Positions 26,824 to 36,202 of a stretch of 64,000 nucleotides of DNA are shown one piece after another. Position 1 is the first letter of the stretch; each line of letters starts with the position of its first letter. The translations under genes and the position numbers were made by a program. The notes beneath the pieces are model-generated. The model was given only the letters and a program-made list of their open reading frames with translations. It did no database searches and had not been told where the DNA came from. The stretch spans positions 372,001 to 436,000 of the forward strand of contig JBKBKB010000001.1 of the NCBI GenBank assembly GCA_046294735.1. Direction: 5' to 3'. This DNA comes from 34-65-8 sp046294735. GTDB taxonomy: Bacteria; Pseudomonadota; Alphaproteobacteria; Sphingomonadales; Sphingomonadaceae.

Positions 26824-26946
26824 GACAGCATCAAGACCTGCGCCTTGAGCAATTGCAGATCAACGGAAACCATCGCCCCACTCGGGCTTTACAGTCCCAT
26901 GATTGACCGAGGCGACATGCATGATCCCATCAACTCCGCGCCACCT

Positions 26947-27183
26947 CTATCGGCAGAAGAAGCTGACGTTGGCGTCCTTGCCGACAGGGCTGACCCGATC
27001 AAGTACGGCGACTCTGCCACGCATACGGCAATATTCCTTAGCGGCATCCTCGGCAACAGTTACTCGGTCGGACTTGACGCGGTAAGTGATGCCGGCTTCA
27101 TTAGCCGAAATGATCCGGGGGCCGGATGTAGTAGCGCAAGCAGTAGCCAATAGCGCGCAAGCTACGATGGGCAAGATTTTCAT
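26947..27183 (-). CDS. Small lipoprotein, hypothetical
   Basis: 78 residues from the ATG at 27183. Signal peptide with lipobox LLATAC (Cys ~16). The mature part has only ~60 residues: ITYRVKSDRVTVAEDAAKEYC and a terminal VSFFCR, giving two Cys that could pair. Families of this shape exist in Sphingomonadales but have no function. GC content is clearly below that of its neighbours. Confidence 0.7.
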   Translation of the reverse strand: MKILPIVACALLATACATTSGPRIISANEAGITYRVKSDRVTVAEDAAKEYCRMRGRVAVLDRVSPVGKDANVSFFCR

Positions 27184-27334
27184 TATCAATATCCTTTAGC
27201 TTTTTCGATATGAGGGCAACGTGCGGCCATCGCCTGCACGAAAGATCTGGGAAATCCAACTGCCTAAATATAAACGGTCGATAGCCAGATACGTTCCATG
27301 TCTTTGACTTCAATTTTGCAATCGCCAAAAAAAA

Positions 27335-27370
27335 GGCGCGACGGGATGAACCCGCCGCGCCCCTTTTTTT
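27335..27370. terminator. Hairpin terminator downstream of ndk
   Basis: Stem 27335-27345 with 27351-27361 (GGCGCG/CGCGCC and CGGG/CCCG with one mismatch). It is flanked by eight A on the left and seven T on the right, so it can stop transcription in both directions. It ends ndk on the minus strand. Confidence 0.85.
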
Positions 27371-27382
27371 GTGATGACGAGG

Positions 27383-27805
27383 TTAGCCGACGATTTCTTC
27401 TGGCTTGAAGAAATAGGCGATCTCGATCGCAGCGTTTTCGTCGCTGTCCGAACCATGGACGGTGTTGGCTTCGATGCTTTCGGCCAGTTCCGCGCGGATC
27501 GTGCCGGGGGCGGCGTCCTTGGGGTTGGTCGCGCCCATGGTGTCACGGTTCAGCTGCATGGCGTTCTCGCCTTCGAGAACCTGCACCACCACCGGGCCGC
27601 TGATCATGAAATCGACCAGTTCACCGAAAAACGGGCGTTCTTTGTGAACCGCGTAGAAGCCTTCGGCCTGATCGCGGGTCATATGGATGCGCTTGCTCGC
27701 AACGACGCGTAGGCCGGCCTCTTCCAGCATCTTGGTAACCGCACCGGTCAGGTTGCGGCGGGTGGCATCGGGCTTGATGATCGAAAAGGTGCGGGTGACC
27801 GCCAT
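27383..27805 (-). CDS. ndk: Nucleoside diphosphate kinase
   Basis: 140 residues. Balances NTP and dNTP pools through a phospho-His intermediate. The substrate-binding opening FSIIKPDATRRNL is present. The active-site His is in NTVHGSDSDENA, matching the NDPK signature. Single gene with its own terminator. Confidence 0.98.
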   Translation of the reverse strand: MAVTRTFSIIKPDATRRNLTGAVTKMLEEAGLRVVASKRIHMTRDQAEGFYAVHKERPFFGELVDFMISGPVVVQVLEGENAMQLNRDTMGATNPKDAAPGTIRAELAESIEANTVHGSDSDENAAIEIAYFFKPEEIVG

Positions 27806-27914
27806 GGGATCTGTCCTTCAATGCTGCAGGAAATGGTATCGCGCGCGCCCCTAGCGCCGGGCGCGCCGCGCTGCAAGCCTTGGCGCAGGCTTGGACTGCC
27901 TCCGGTAGTCTGTC

Positions 27915-28409
27915 CTACTTCGTCCCGACCATCAGCTGGGCGCTGGTCTTGCCGTCTGACTCGCTGGCCGTGAGAGAGAATGCCAGGCCATCCTTGCCCT
28001 CGCCCCCGATCATGCGGTTGCCGTCGGAATTCATCTCCAGCTGGATCTTCACGCCGGCAGCCTCGGCCTGCTTGCGGTAGAAGGTCATGACCTCGTCGGC
28101 CGGTTTATCGATCTCCATCATCGTCATCGAGCCCGATCCCTGCTCGGTGGTGATGTTGCTGGCAGAAATGACGTTGGCACCCGGCATCAGCGCAAACCCC
28201 TTCGGCAGGTTGGCCTTGACCCCGGCTCCGGACTCCATCCGGGCGGTGCCTTGCTCGGTCTTGATCTCGGACGTGGTGACGCCATTTTCCTGATTGACGC
28301 GGTAGCTACCTTCGCCCCCTTCGCCGTCCTCGAACGTGCCCGATTGTTCGGACCCGCAGGCAGCCAGGGCGAGGACCAGCGAAACGGCAACAGGCAGAAC
28401 AGGGCGCAT
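27915..28409 (-). CDS. Lipoprotein, hypothetical
   Basis: 164 residues from the ATG at 28409. Signal peptide with lipobox ALAAC (Cys18). The mature region begins acidic and Gly-rich (EDGEGGEGSY), followed by LPKGFALMPGANVI and DKPADEVMTFYRKQAEAAG, a pattern seen in uncharacterised sphingomonad lipoproteins. Periplasmic face of a membrane is likely. No partner gene is evident; holC lies upstream on the same strand with a 58-bp gap. Confidence 0.75.
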   Translation of the reverse strand: MRPVLPVAVSLVLALAACGSEQSGTFEDGEGGEGSYRVNQENGVTTSEIKTEQGTARMESGAGVKANLPKGFALMPGANVISASNITTEQGSGSMTMMEIDKPADEVMTFYRKQAEAAGVKIQLEMNSDGNRMIGGEGKDGLAFSLTASESDGKTSAQLMVGTK

Positions 28410-28467
28410 AATATCTCTCCGTCGTTTAGGCGGGAATATTCCAAACTCTCCGCCTTGGCGCAACCGG

Positions 28468-28902
28468 TCAGGCAACCTTGACCCATTTGCCGCCATCCTG
28501 CCGGAAGAAGGCCCGTTCGGCCGCTTCCCCGCAGCTGAGCCCGCGCCAGGTTGCGCGCGCCGCTTCGATGGTGCTCTCGTCGAACAGCAGGAATGCGCGG
28601 GCAAACCCTGCGGGATCGCGCCACCCTCCGTCGGCGAAGATGACATGGGTCGCGCCATTTTCCGGCGCGCAGGTTCCGGACAACAGGACAGGCTGGCGCG
28701 CGGCGTGCGGTTCGTCCGCCTGTCCGTTGGCGAGGAAGGCTTCGGCCTTGGCCTCCCATAACGCGCGCGCAAGTGTCTCCCGCTGTTGCACTTTGCCGGA
28801 CACCACTAGCACCCGCTCGCCCTCGCCCAGCACCCGGGCCGCGATCAGGGCCACTACTTTCTCCACCGGATCGTGGGACAACTGCCAAAAGTCGATCTTC
28901 AT
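28468..28902 (-). CDS. holC: DNA polymerase III subunit chi
   Basis: 144 residues. Starts MKIDFWQLSHDP; the HolC fold includes GERVLVVSGKVQQRETLARALW and THVIFADGGWRD. Chi links the clamp loader to SSB in the replisome. It overlaps the DUF2256 gene by 4 bp (ATGA-type) and follows pepA, the conserved pepA-holC pairing of proteobacteria. Confidence 0.9.
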   Translation of the reverse strand: MKIDFWQLSHDPVEKVVALIAARVLGEGERVLVVSGKVQQRETLARALWEAKAEAFLANGQADEPHAARQPVLLSGTCAPENGATHVIFADGGWRDPAGFARAFLLFDESTIEAARATWRGLSCGEAAERAFFRQDGGKWVKVA

Positions 28903-29045
28903 GCGTCCACCCGACCCCGATTCATCCGGCACCGGTCGGAACAGTACTTCACGTTGTCCCAGTCCCGCTCCCATTTCTTGCGCCAGGTGTAAGGCAATCC
29001 GCATGCGAGGCAGGTCTTCTGAGGCAGATCGGCCTTCTTGCGCAT
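28899..29045 (-). CDS. DUF2256 zinc-ribbon-like small protein
   Basis: 48 residues from the ATG at 29045; a start at 29087 would add 14. CxxC at CLACG and CSDRC flank the conserved YTWRKKWERDWDNVKYC core of DUF2256. Four Cys are likely to bind zinc. Function unknown. Placed between pepA and holC in one operon. Confidence 0.85.
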   Translation of the reverse strand: MRKKADLPQKTCLACGLPYTWRKKWERDWDNVKYCSDRCRMNRGRVDA

Positions 29046-29090
29046 CTTAGTTGGCCTTCCGCTTCGCTGCTTGAAGCCGGGAGACATCCG

Positions 29091-30548
29091 TTACCCCTCC
29101 AGCGTGTCGCGCACGAAGCGGTCGATCAGGCGCACGCCATAACCGGTTGCCCCCTTGTCCCATGTGCGGCCCGGCTTGTCCGACCACACCATCCCGGCGA
29201 TGTCGCAGTGCGCCCAGGGCGTGCCCTTGCGCACGAAGCGCTGAAGGAATTGCGCCGCCGTGATCGAACCGCCCTCGCGCGGGCCAAGGTTTTTCACATC
29301 CGCAATCGGGGAATCGATCAGCTTGTCATATTCAGGCGCGAGCGGCAGGCGCCACAGCTTGTCGCCAGTGGCCTTGCCTGCGGCCAGCAGCTTGTCCGCC
29401 AGGGTATCGTCATTGGCGAACAGCCCGCCATGCTCGAAGCCCAGCGCGATCAGCATCGCGCCAGTGAGCGTGGCGAAATCGACCATCTGAACCGGGTCGA
29501 AGGTTTCCTGCGTCCAGTGGATCACGTCGCACAGCACCAGCCGCCCTTCGGCATCGGTGTTAAGCACTTCGATGGTTTGCCCTGACATCGAGGTGACCAC
29601 ATCGCCCGGTCGCTGGGCCTTGCCGTCGGGCATGTTCTCGACCAGCCCGACCACGCCGACCAGGTTGGCCCTGGCTTTGCGCTTGACCAGTGCCAGCATT
29701 GCGCCAACCACGGCGCCGGCACCGCCCATGTCCCACTTCATGTCCCACATGCCCGCGCCGGGTTTCAGCGAAATACCGCCGGTGTCGAACGTGACACCCT
29801 TTCCGATGAAGGCAGTCGGCTTCTCGTCACCGCCACCGTTCCAGCGGATCGCCAGGACGCGCGAAGGCTGCTCCGAGCCCAGGCCGACACCCAGCAACGC
29901 GCCCATCCCGAGAGCCTCCATCTGCGCCATGTCAAGCACGGTCAGTTCAGCGCCGGTGCCCGCGAAAGCCTTCTCACAGGCCTCAACGAAGCTGACCGGG
30001 TATATCTTGTTGCCCGGCTCGGCGACGAGGGTGCGGGTGAATTCCACCCCTTCCGCCAACCTGGACTCGATCGCCCATGCCGCTTGCGCGCCCTCCGGCG
30101 CGCCGACCACCGTGGCTTGGGTCAGGCTAATCTTCTGCTCGTCCTTCAGTTTCGTGCGATAGGCGTCATGGCGCCAGCTCCGCAGCCTCAGGCCCAGCAA
30201 CACCGCCGCCACCCCGGCGGCATCGAGCCCCGCCCCGGTGATGTCGATAGCGATCCGTTCTTCTCCCGAAGTCAGATACTTGGTTGCCAGCGCGGCACCG
30301 GCCTTTTCCAGACCGGCAGCGGCATCGGCGGCCTTGAGATCGCCGGCGCCGGCCAGCGCCAGCCGCACCACCACGCCATCGCGTTCAACGAATGTTTCGA
30401 ACAGCTGTCCTTCGCTGCCCTTGAAGCGGGCTGCTCTGGCTCCAACGGAAACCGCCCGCTCCAAAGTGGCCGGGACCTCGCCTTTGGCCACGATGTGAGC
30501 GATCAGACGGGCATCATCGGGCACGGCACTGGCAAAACTGATCTGCAT
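29091..30548 (-). CDS. pepA: Leucyl aminopeptidase (M17)
   Basis: 485 residues. Cytoplasmic di-metal aminopeptidase. Diagnostic NTDAEGRLVL, the metal-binding GKGVTFDTGG, and the WDMGGAG motif are present in the C-terminal domain (~residues 180-485). The N-terminal macro-like domain is less conserved. Divergent from lptD with a ~100-bp gap. Heads the pepA-DUF2256-holC operon. Confidence 0.97.
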   Translation of the reverse strand: MQISFASAVPDDARLIAHIVAKGEVPATLERAVSVGARAARFKGSEGQLFETFVERDGVVVRLALAGAGDLKAADAAAGLEKAGAALATKYLTSGEERIAIDITGAGLDAAGVAAVLLGLRLRSWRHDAYRTKLKDEQKISLTQATVVGAPEGAQAAWAIESRLAEGVEFTRTLVAEPGNKIYPVSFVEACEKAFAGTGAELTVLDMAQMEALGMGALLGVGLGSEQPSRVLAIRWNGGGDEKPTAFIGKGVTFDTGGISLKPGAGMWDMKWDMGGAGAVVGAMLALVKRKARANLVGVVGLVENMPDGKAQRPGDVVTSMSGQTIEVLNTDAEGRLVLCDVIHWTQETFDPVQMVDFATLTGAMLIALGFEHGGLFANDDTLADKLLAAGKATGDKLWRLPLAPEYDKLIDSPIADVKNLGPREGGSITAAQFLQRFVRKGTPWAHCDIAGMVWSDKPGRTWDKGATGYGVRLIDRFVRDTLEG

Positions 30549-30650
30549 GATCTCTCCGCAATTGGGGAACGGAATGGGCGCGCAGGGCATCCACATCCGC
30601 GGACAAAGGATGCGATTGCGATTAGGCGGAGGGAGTGCGATAGGCAAGCC

Positions 30651-32897
30651 ATGCTCCCCGCCCACGTGACCACTGCGCAGGCCTCCACCCGCCGCTTGTT
30701 GCGAGCCAGTGCCCCACTGTTCGTGATGGCGCTGGGGTGCGGCGCCCCCGCTTTTGCCCAGCAACCCTATGGCGCGGAAGCCGAACCTTCCCGGACGATC
30801 GATTTCGAGGCGGACGCTCTCGCCTACGAATCCGATGCCGACACGATCCGGGCCACCGGCAACGTGGTGCTGCGCAGCGAGGACCAGTCCGTCCGCGCGG
30901 ACGAAGTGGTTTGGGACCGGACCACCGGCAGGATTCTGGCCACCGGCAATGTCCGCTTCGTTGACCAGAACGGCAACCAGCTGTTCACCGAGCAGGTCGA
31001 GCTGACCGACAAGTTCGAAGCCGGGGCCATGGCCGAACTGCTGATTGCCTTGCGCGAAGGCGGTCGGCTGGCGGCCCGGTCGGGCGAGCGCGGGGTGGAC
31101 GGTTCTGTCCTGCTGCGCGATGCCGCCTACAGCGCCTGCGCCGTGGTCGATGGCGAAGGCTGTTCGCGCAGCCCGAGTTGGCGGATCACCGCCGACCGCG
31201 TGGTATATGACCCCAAGGACAAGCGCGTCCGTTTCAGCGGTGCCTATCTCGAATTGTTCGGGGCACGAATCCTGCCCATGCCGGGCCTTTCCGTCCGAAC
31301 TGATGGCGGCGCGGTGTCGGGCCTGCTGATCCCCGATATCCGCGTTTCGGAATCCAACGGCGTCGAGATTTCCAGCAGTTATTACTGGCGGCTGGCCGAC
31401 AACAAGGATCTGACGCTCGGTGCCTACCTTTTCACCGAAGCGCCGCCGATGGCTTCGGCCCAGTGGCGCCACCTGACTTCCAAGGGCGCTTACCAGATCA
31501 CCGGCTATGCCACCCACAGCCAGCGGGTGTCTGACATAACCGGCGTGCCGATCCTGGAAAAGGACCCACGCGGTTACCTCGAAGCCAATGGTCGGTTCCA
31601 GTTTGATCCCGAATGGAGCTTCACCGGCTCGGTCCGTTTCGCCAGTGATCGGACCTTCCTGCGCCGCTACGACATCAGCCGGGATGACCGCCTGCGCTCC
31701 ACTTTCGCGCTCGAGCGGGCTGACGAGCGGTCGTTCCTCTCAGTCGAAGGCTGGGCGACCCAGACCCTGCGTCTTGGCCAGCCGCAAGGACAGGTGCCGG
31801 TAGCCCTGCCGCTGATCGACTATCGTCGCCGCATGAACGATCCGACCGGCCTCGGCGGCACCCTCGAACTCCAGCTCAATACCCTGGCGATCACCCGGGA
31901 CATGGGGCAGGATACCCAGCGCGCGTTCGCGGGGGCAAAGTGGGATCTGCGCCGGATTACCTCGCTCGGCCAGATGGTCACCCTGACCGGGATGGTGCGG
32001 GGCGATGTCTACCATTCGGACGAGAACGCGCTAACCGCCACTGCCGTATATCGCGGCAACCCGGGTTGGGAGGCGCGCGGCGTGGCACTGGGGGCACTCG
32101 ACATCCAGTGGCCATTCGTAGGCGAAGCCTTCGGCGGCACCCAAGTGTTCACCCCGCGCGTCCAGCTGGTCGCGACCCCGCCAATCCGCAATCTCGACGT
32201 GCCCAACGAGGATGCACGCGCGATTGACCTTGAGGATTCCAACCTGTTCGCTCTCAACCGCTTCCCGGGTTATGACAGGATCGAGGATGGTGCGCGGATC
32301 ACGTACGGGTTTGACTGGGAATTGCAGCGCCCCGGCTGGCGGATCCGCTCCACAATTGGCCAATCCTATCGCCTGAACAACGATCCGCTGGTGCTGATTG
32401 ACGGCACCGGGCTGAGTGACCGGGTATCCGATTTTGTCGGCCGCACCGAAGTGCGCTACCGCGATTTCGTCAAGCTGACGCACCGGTTCCGGCTGGACAA
32501 AGACAACCTGGCCATCCGCCGCAACGAATTCGACGCCACGGTCGGCTCCCGCCGGACGTACGCTGAGGTTGGCTACCTGCGCCTCAACCGCGACATTGCG
32601 GCAGGCATCGAGGACCTGCAGGATCGTGAGGAACTGCGCGTGTCCGCTCGCGTCGCGTTCGCACGCTACTGGTCGGCCTTCGGCTCCGGTGTGTTCAACC
32701 TGACCGACCGCAAGGAAGACCCAACCTTCACCTCCGACGGGTTCGAACCGATCCGCACCCGCCTGGGCGTTGCCTATCAGGACGATTGCCTGGAAATGGG
32801 GCTGACCTGGCGGCGCGATTATATCGACGCGGGCGATGCGCAGCGCGGCAACACCTTCCAGATCTACTTCTCGCTGCGCAATCTGGGATTCCGCTAG
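30651..32897 (+). CDS. lptD: LPS-assembly outer-membrane protein LptD
   Basis: 748 residues. Signal peptide ~1-36 (ends APAFAQQ). The periplasmic OstA/LptA-like jellyroll domain begins at DFEADALAYESDADTIRATGN. A long C-terminal beta-barrel of alternating hydrophobic strands ends in a typical outer-membrane terminal signal (IYFSLRNLGFR). With LptE it inserts LPS in the outer leaflet; SurA (next gene) is its folding chaperone. The ATG at 30651 fits the signal peptide. Confidence 0.95.
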   Translation: MLPAHVTTAQASTRRLLRASAPLFVMALGCGAPAFAQQPYGAEAEPSRTIDFEADALAYESDADTIRATGNVVLRSEDQSVRADEVVWDRTTGRILATGNVRFVDQNGNQLFTEQVELTDKFEAGAMAELLIALREGGRLAARSGERGVDGSVLLRDAAYSACAVVDGEGCSRSPSWRITADRVVYDPKDKRVRFSGAYLELFGARILPMPGLSVRTDGGAVSGLLIPDIRVSESNGVEISSSYYWRLADNKDLTLGAYLFTEAPPMASAQWRHLTSKGAYQITGYATHSQRVSDITGVPILEKDPRGYLEANGRFQFDPEWSFTGSVRFASDRTFLRRYDISRDDRLRSTFALERADERSFLSVEGWATQTLRLGQPQGQVPVALPLIDYRRRMNDPTGLGGTLELQLNTLAITRDMGQDTQRAFAGAKWDLRRITSLGQMVTLTGMVRGDVYHSDENALTATAVYRGNPGWEARGVALGALDIQWPFVGEAFGGTQVFTPRVQLVATPPIRNLDVPNEDARAIDLEDSNLFALNRFPGYDRIEDGARITYGFDWELQRPGWRIRSTIGQSYRLNNDPLVLIDGTGLSDRVSDFVGRTEVRYRDFVKLTHRFRLDKDNLAIRRNEFDATVGSRRTYAEVGYLRLNRDIAAGIEDLQDREELRVSARVAFARYWSAFGSGVFNLTDRKEDPTFTSDGFEPIRTRLGVAYQDDCLEMGLTWRRDYIDAGDAQRGNTFQIYFSLRNLGFR

Positions 32898-33040
32898 GGA
32901 CATCTCCCCTGCCAGTGATTGTCGGGCGGCAGCAAAGCGGCTATCCGGCTCCCCACTCAGCCCGCGTTAAGCCTCTCACGGGCATGGGCAGGCACGAAGA
33001 AGCTTTGGCGCCCCGGCGCACAACGAACGGAAAACATCAA

Positions 33041-34378
33041 GTGAAAGCACGCACATTCGGCCGCATTCTAGGTGCCATGGCAACGCTGGGCGTGGCTACA
33101 GGCCCCGTTGCCGTGCAGGCCCAGCAGGCCGGCAACCCCCTTGGCATTCCGGACAATGTCAGCATCATGCGCCAGAATGACCCCAATACGCGCAAGCCGA
33201 CGGCGGTGGTCAACGGCACGGTGATCACTGGAACCGACGTCGACCACCGGGTCGCTTTGGTGGCGGCGGCCTCGCAGGGCCAGCTTCCGCCCGAGGAAAT
33301 GGCCCGGCTGCGGATGCAGGTCCTGCGCAACCTGATCGACGAGACACTGCAGATCCAGGCAGCGGCGGCTCAGGAAATCGATGTGACCCAGGCGCAGGTC
33401 GATGCGCGCTATGCCGATGTAGCGTCGCGCAATTTCGGCGCCGACATCCGGGCAATGGACAATTACCTCGCCAGCATCGGGTCCAGCCCGTCGTCGCTCA
33501 AGCGCCAGATCCAGGGCGAACTGGCGTGGCAGCGGCTGCTTGGCCGCAATGTCGCGCCGTTCGTAAACGTATCCGAAGAAGAAGTGCGCGAAGTGATGAA
33601 GCGGCTGGAGGAAACCCGCGGCAGCGACGAATACCGGGTCGGCGAGATCTTCCTGTCATCCACGCCCGAAACGCGTGAAGCTGTCGGCCAGAATGCGGTT
33701 CGCATCGTTGAGCAGCTGCGCCAGGGCGGCAGCTTTGTCGCCTATGCCCGCCAGTTCTCCGAAGCGACAACTGCGGCAGTCGGCGGCGACCTGGGCTGGA
33801 TCCGGCTGGCCCAGCTGCAATCCCCGCAGCTTGAGGCGATCGTAGGCGAAATGCAGCCGGGCCAGTTGCAGGGTCCGGTGGAAATCCCGGGCGGGTTCTG
33901 GATCGTCTACCTGATTGACCGGCGCAAGGTGCTGATGGCCGATCCGCGCGACGCGGTGCTCAGCCTGAAGCAGGTTGCCATCACCTTCCCCGCCGGGACC
34001 ACCGAAGCGGCTGCGACCGCCCGGATCGACGCTTTCGGGCTGGCGGTCCAATCGATCCGCGGTTGCGGCGATGTCGAGCGCGCGGCCGCAACGGTCGGCG
34101 CGGAAGTCGTCACCAATAACGAGATCGCGGCCGGGCAGTTGCCGCCACAGCTACAGACCACTCTGCTCGCCATGCAGATCGGTGAGGCAACGCCGCTGTT
34201 CGGCTCGATGGAAGACGGGGTGCGGACGCTGGTCCTGTGCGGACGGGACGATCCGCAGGTCGAGGGTGGCCCGGATTTCGAGACCATGCAGGCGCAGATG
34301 GAAGACGAGCGCATCAACAAGCGCGCCCAGCGTTACCTGCGCGACCTGCGCAACGACGCTTTCATCGAATACAATTGA
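33041..34378 (+). CDS. surA: SurA-type periplasmic chaperone / peptidyl-prolyl isomerase
   Basis: 445 residues from the GTG at 33041; an ATG at 32984 is a longer alternative without better support. Signal peptide ends AVQAQQ. N-terminal SurA helical domain (AVVNGTVITGTDVDHRV, then LRNLIDETLQIQAA), one parvulin domain (YRVGEIFLSS to GGFWIVYLID, ~residues 198-295), and a C-terminal domain. One rather than two parvulin domains is usual in alphaproteobacteria. It folds outer-membrane proteins such as LptD. Confidence 0.92.
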   Translation: MKARTFGRILGAMATLGVATGPVAVQAQQAGNPLGIPDNVSIMRQNDPNTRKPTAVVNGTVITGTDVDHRVALVAAASQGQLPPEEMARLRMQVLRNLIDETLQIQAAAAQEIDVTQAQVDARYADVASRNFGADIRAMDNYLASIGSSPSSLKRQIQGELAWQRLLGRNVAPFVNVSEEEVREVMKRLEETRGSDEYRVGEIFLSSTPETREAVGQNAVRIVEQLRQGGSFVAYARQFSEATTAAVGGDLGWIRLAQLQSPQLEAIVGEMQPGQLQGPVEIPGGFWIVYLIDRRKVLMADPRDAVLSLKQVAITFPAGTTEAAATARIDAFGLAVQSIRGCGDVERAAATVGAEVVTNNEIAAGQLPPQLQTTLLAMQIGEATPLFGSMEDGVRTLVLCGRDDPQVEGGPDFETMQAQMEDERINKRAQRYLRDLRNDAFIEYN

Positions 34379-35382
34379 CGCCGCCCCCGCTCGTCCAGTC
34401 GCCTCTCGTCCTGTCGCTGGGTGATCCGGCCGGGATCGGGCCGGAACTGATCGTCCAGGCCTGGACCATGCGGCACGAGGCTGGCTTGCCTCCCTTCGCG
34501 GTCGCAGGCGGACGGAGCGTTCTCGAAGCGGCAGCAGGCGGTGTGCCGGTGGTGCCGGTCACGGGGATGGAGCAGGTCTCTGCGGCATTCGCCCACGGTT
34601 TGCCGGTGCTGGGCGAGGCCGGGATCGGCTGGCACCCGGGTAAGCCTGACCGGGATGGCGCGTGGCTGGCCTGGAATTCCCTCAAGTGGGCCACCGCCCT
34701 GACCCGTGAAGGCGAGGCGGCCGCCCTGGTGACGGCGCCAGTCTCGAAAGCGGCGCTGGCGTCGGTTGGCTTCGGCTTTCCCGGGCAGACCGAGTTCCTC
34801 GCACACGCCTGCGGCATTGGCGAAAAGGCCGCCGTCATGATGCTGTCCGGGCCGAGCGTGCGCACGATCCCCCTGACTATCCATTGCGCTCTGGCCGAGG
34901 TGGCCGGCCTGCTGACCGAGGAGCTGATCGTCAGCCGTGGCCGAGTGGCAGCCGCGGCGCTGGCCCGGGATTTCGGTATCGACCGCCCCCGGCTGGCGGT
35001 GGCCGGGCTGAATCCCCATGCTGGTGAAGGCGGCGCCTTCGGTACCGAGGAAGCGAAGGTCATCGCCCCCGCCGTGGCCCGGCTGCGTGCCGAAGGGATC
35101 GACGCCAGTGGGCCCCATGCCGCCGATGCGCTGTTCGCCCCGCACAAGCGGGGATCGTTCGAAGTGGCGCTCTGCATGTACCACGATCAGGCGCTGATCC
35201 CGGTCAAGGCGCTCGATTTCGACAGCGGGGTCAACGTCACCCTCGGCCTGCCGATCATCCGCACCAGCCCGGATCACGGCACCGCATTCGATATAGCCGG
35301 AAAAGGCGTGGCCCGGCCCGGCGCACTGATTGCGGCCATCCGCATGGCCGGTGACATGGCGGCCCGGCGCGCTGATGCCTGA
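34375..35382 (+). CDS. pdxA: 4-hydroxythreonine-4-phosphate dehydrogenase
   Basis: 335 residues from a TTG that overlaps the surA stop (TTGA). NAD-dependent oxidation step of pyridoxal-phosphate synthesis. LSLGDPAGIGPE near the N-terminus, the metal-binding LNPHAGEGG, and MYHDQALIPVK are diagnostic. No nearer ATG retains the GDPAGIG block, so TTG is required. Overlaps rsmA by 8 bp. Confidence 0.96.
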   Translation: MTPPPLVQSPLVLSLGDPAGIGPELIVQAWTMRHEAGLPPFAVAGGRSVLEAAAGGVPVVPVTGMEQVSAAFAHGLPVLGEAGIGWHPGKPDRDGAWLAWNSLKWATALTREGEAAALVTAPVSKAALASVGFGFPGQTEFLAHACGIGEKAAVMMLSGPSVRTIPLTIHCALAEVAGLLTEELIVSRGRVAAAALARDFGIDRPRLAVAGLNPHAGEGGAFGTEEAKVIAPAVARLRAEGIDASGPHAADALFAPHKRGSFEVALCMYHDQALIPVKALDFDSGVNVTLGLPIIRTSPDHGTAFDIAGKGVARPGALIAAIRMAGDMAARRADA

Positions 35383-36202
35383 TCTTCCCCCCTTGCGCGA
35401 GGTCATTGCGCGCCACGGCCTTTCCGCCAGCAAGGCACTGGGGCAGAACTTTCTGTTCGATGCACACCTCCTTGACCGGATCGCCGCGATCCCGGGCGAT
35501 CTGTCGGAGCAACAGGTGCTGGAGGTCGGCCCCGGCCCTGGCGGGCTGACCCGCGCACTGCTCAAGGCCGGCGCCACCGTCACCGCAATCGAGATGGACC
35601 GCCGCTGCCTGCCCGCGCTGGCCGAACTGGGCGAGGCCTTTCCCGGCAAGCTGCAGGTGATCGAAGGCGACGCGATGAAAGTCACGCACGGGATCAAGGG
35701 CCCGTTCCACGTCGTCGCCAACCTGCCCTACAATGTCGGCACCGCGCTGCTGATCGGCTGGCTCTCCGGCCCGCCTGGAAACGAAAACGCATGGCCTCCA
35801 CAATGGGCCAGCCTGACGCTCATGTTCCAGCTCGAGGTCGCACAGCGGATCGTTTCCGAGGCAGGTGGTGACTCCTACGGGCGGCTCGCGGTACTGGCCC
35901 AGTGGCGCTCCGCCGCGCGGCTGGCGATGAAAGTCCACCGCAGCGCCTTCACCCCGCCGCCAAAGGTGATGAGCGCAGTGGTCCACCTAACCCCTGCTCC
36001 GATGCCGGAAGGCGTGACCCCGCGCACCCTCGAACGCCTGACCGAGGCCGCCTTCGGCCAGCGCCGCAAAATGCTGCGCCAGAGCCTCAAAGGCATGCCG
36101 GGCGCCCTTGCCGCCCTGCGCGAATGCGGGATAGACGAAACCCGCCGCGCTGAGACGCTGTCGGTCGACGAGTTTGTGTCGGTGGCGCGGCTGCTTAGTT
36201 AG
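35375..36202 (+). CDS. rsmA: 16S rRNA dimethyladenosine transferase
   Basis: 275 residues. Dimethylates two adjacent adenines at the 3' end of 16S rRNA (KsgA). The ALGQNFLFD opening, the SAM-binding VLEVGPGPGGLT, and NLPYNVGT (the NLPY catalytic motif) are present. Last gene of lptD-surA-pdxA-rsmA, the same order as in E. coli. Confidence 0.98.
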   Translation: MPDLPPLREVIARHGLSASKALGQNFLFDAHLLDRIAAIPGDLSEQQVLEVGPGPGGLTRALLKAGATVTAIEMDRRCLPALAELGEAFPGKLQVIEGDAMKVTHGIKGPFHVVANLPYNVGTALLIGWLSGPPGNENAWPPQWASLTLMFQLEVAQRIVSEAGGDSYGRLAVLAQWRSAARLAMKVHRSAFTPPPKVMSAVVHLTPAPMPEGVTPRTLERLTEAAFGQRRKMLRQSLKGMPGALAALRECGIDETRRAETLSVDEFVSVARLLS

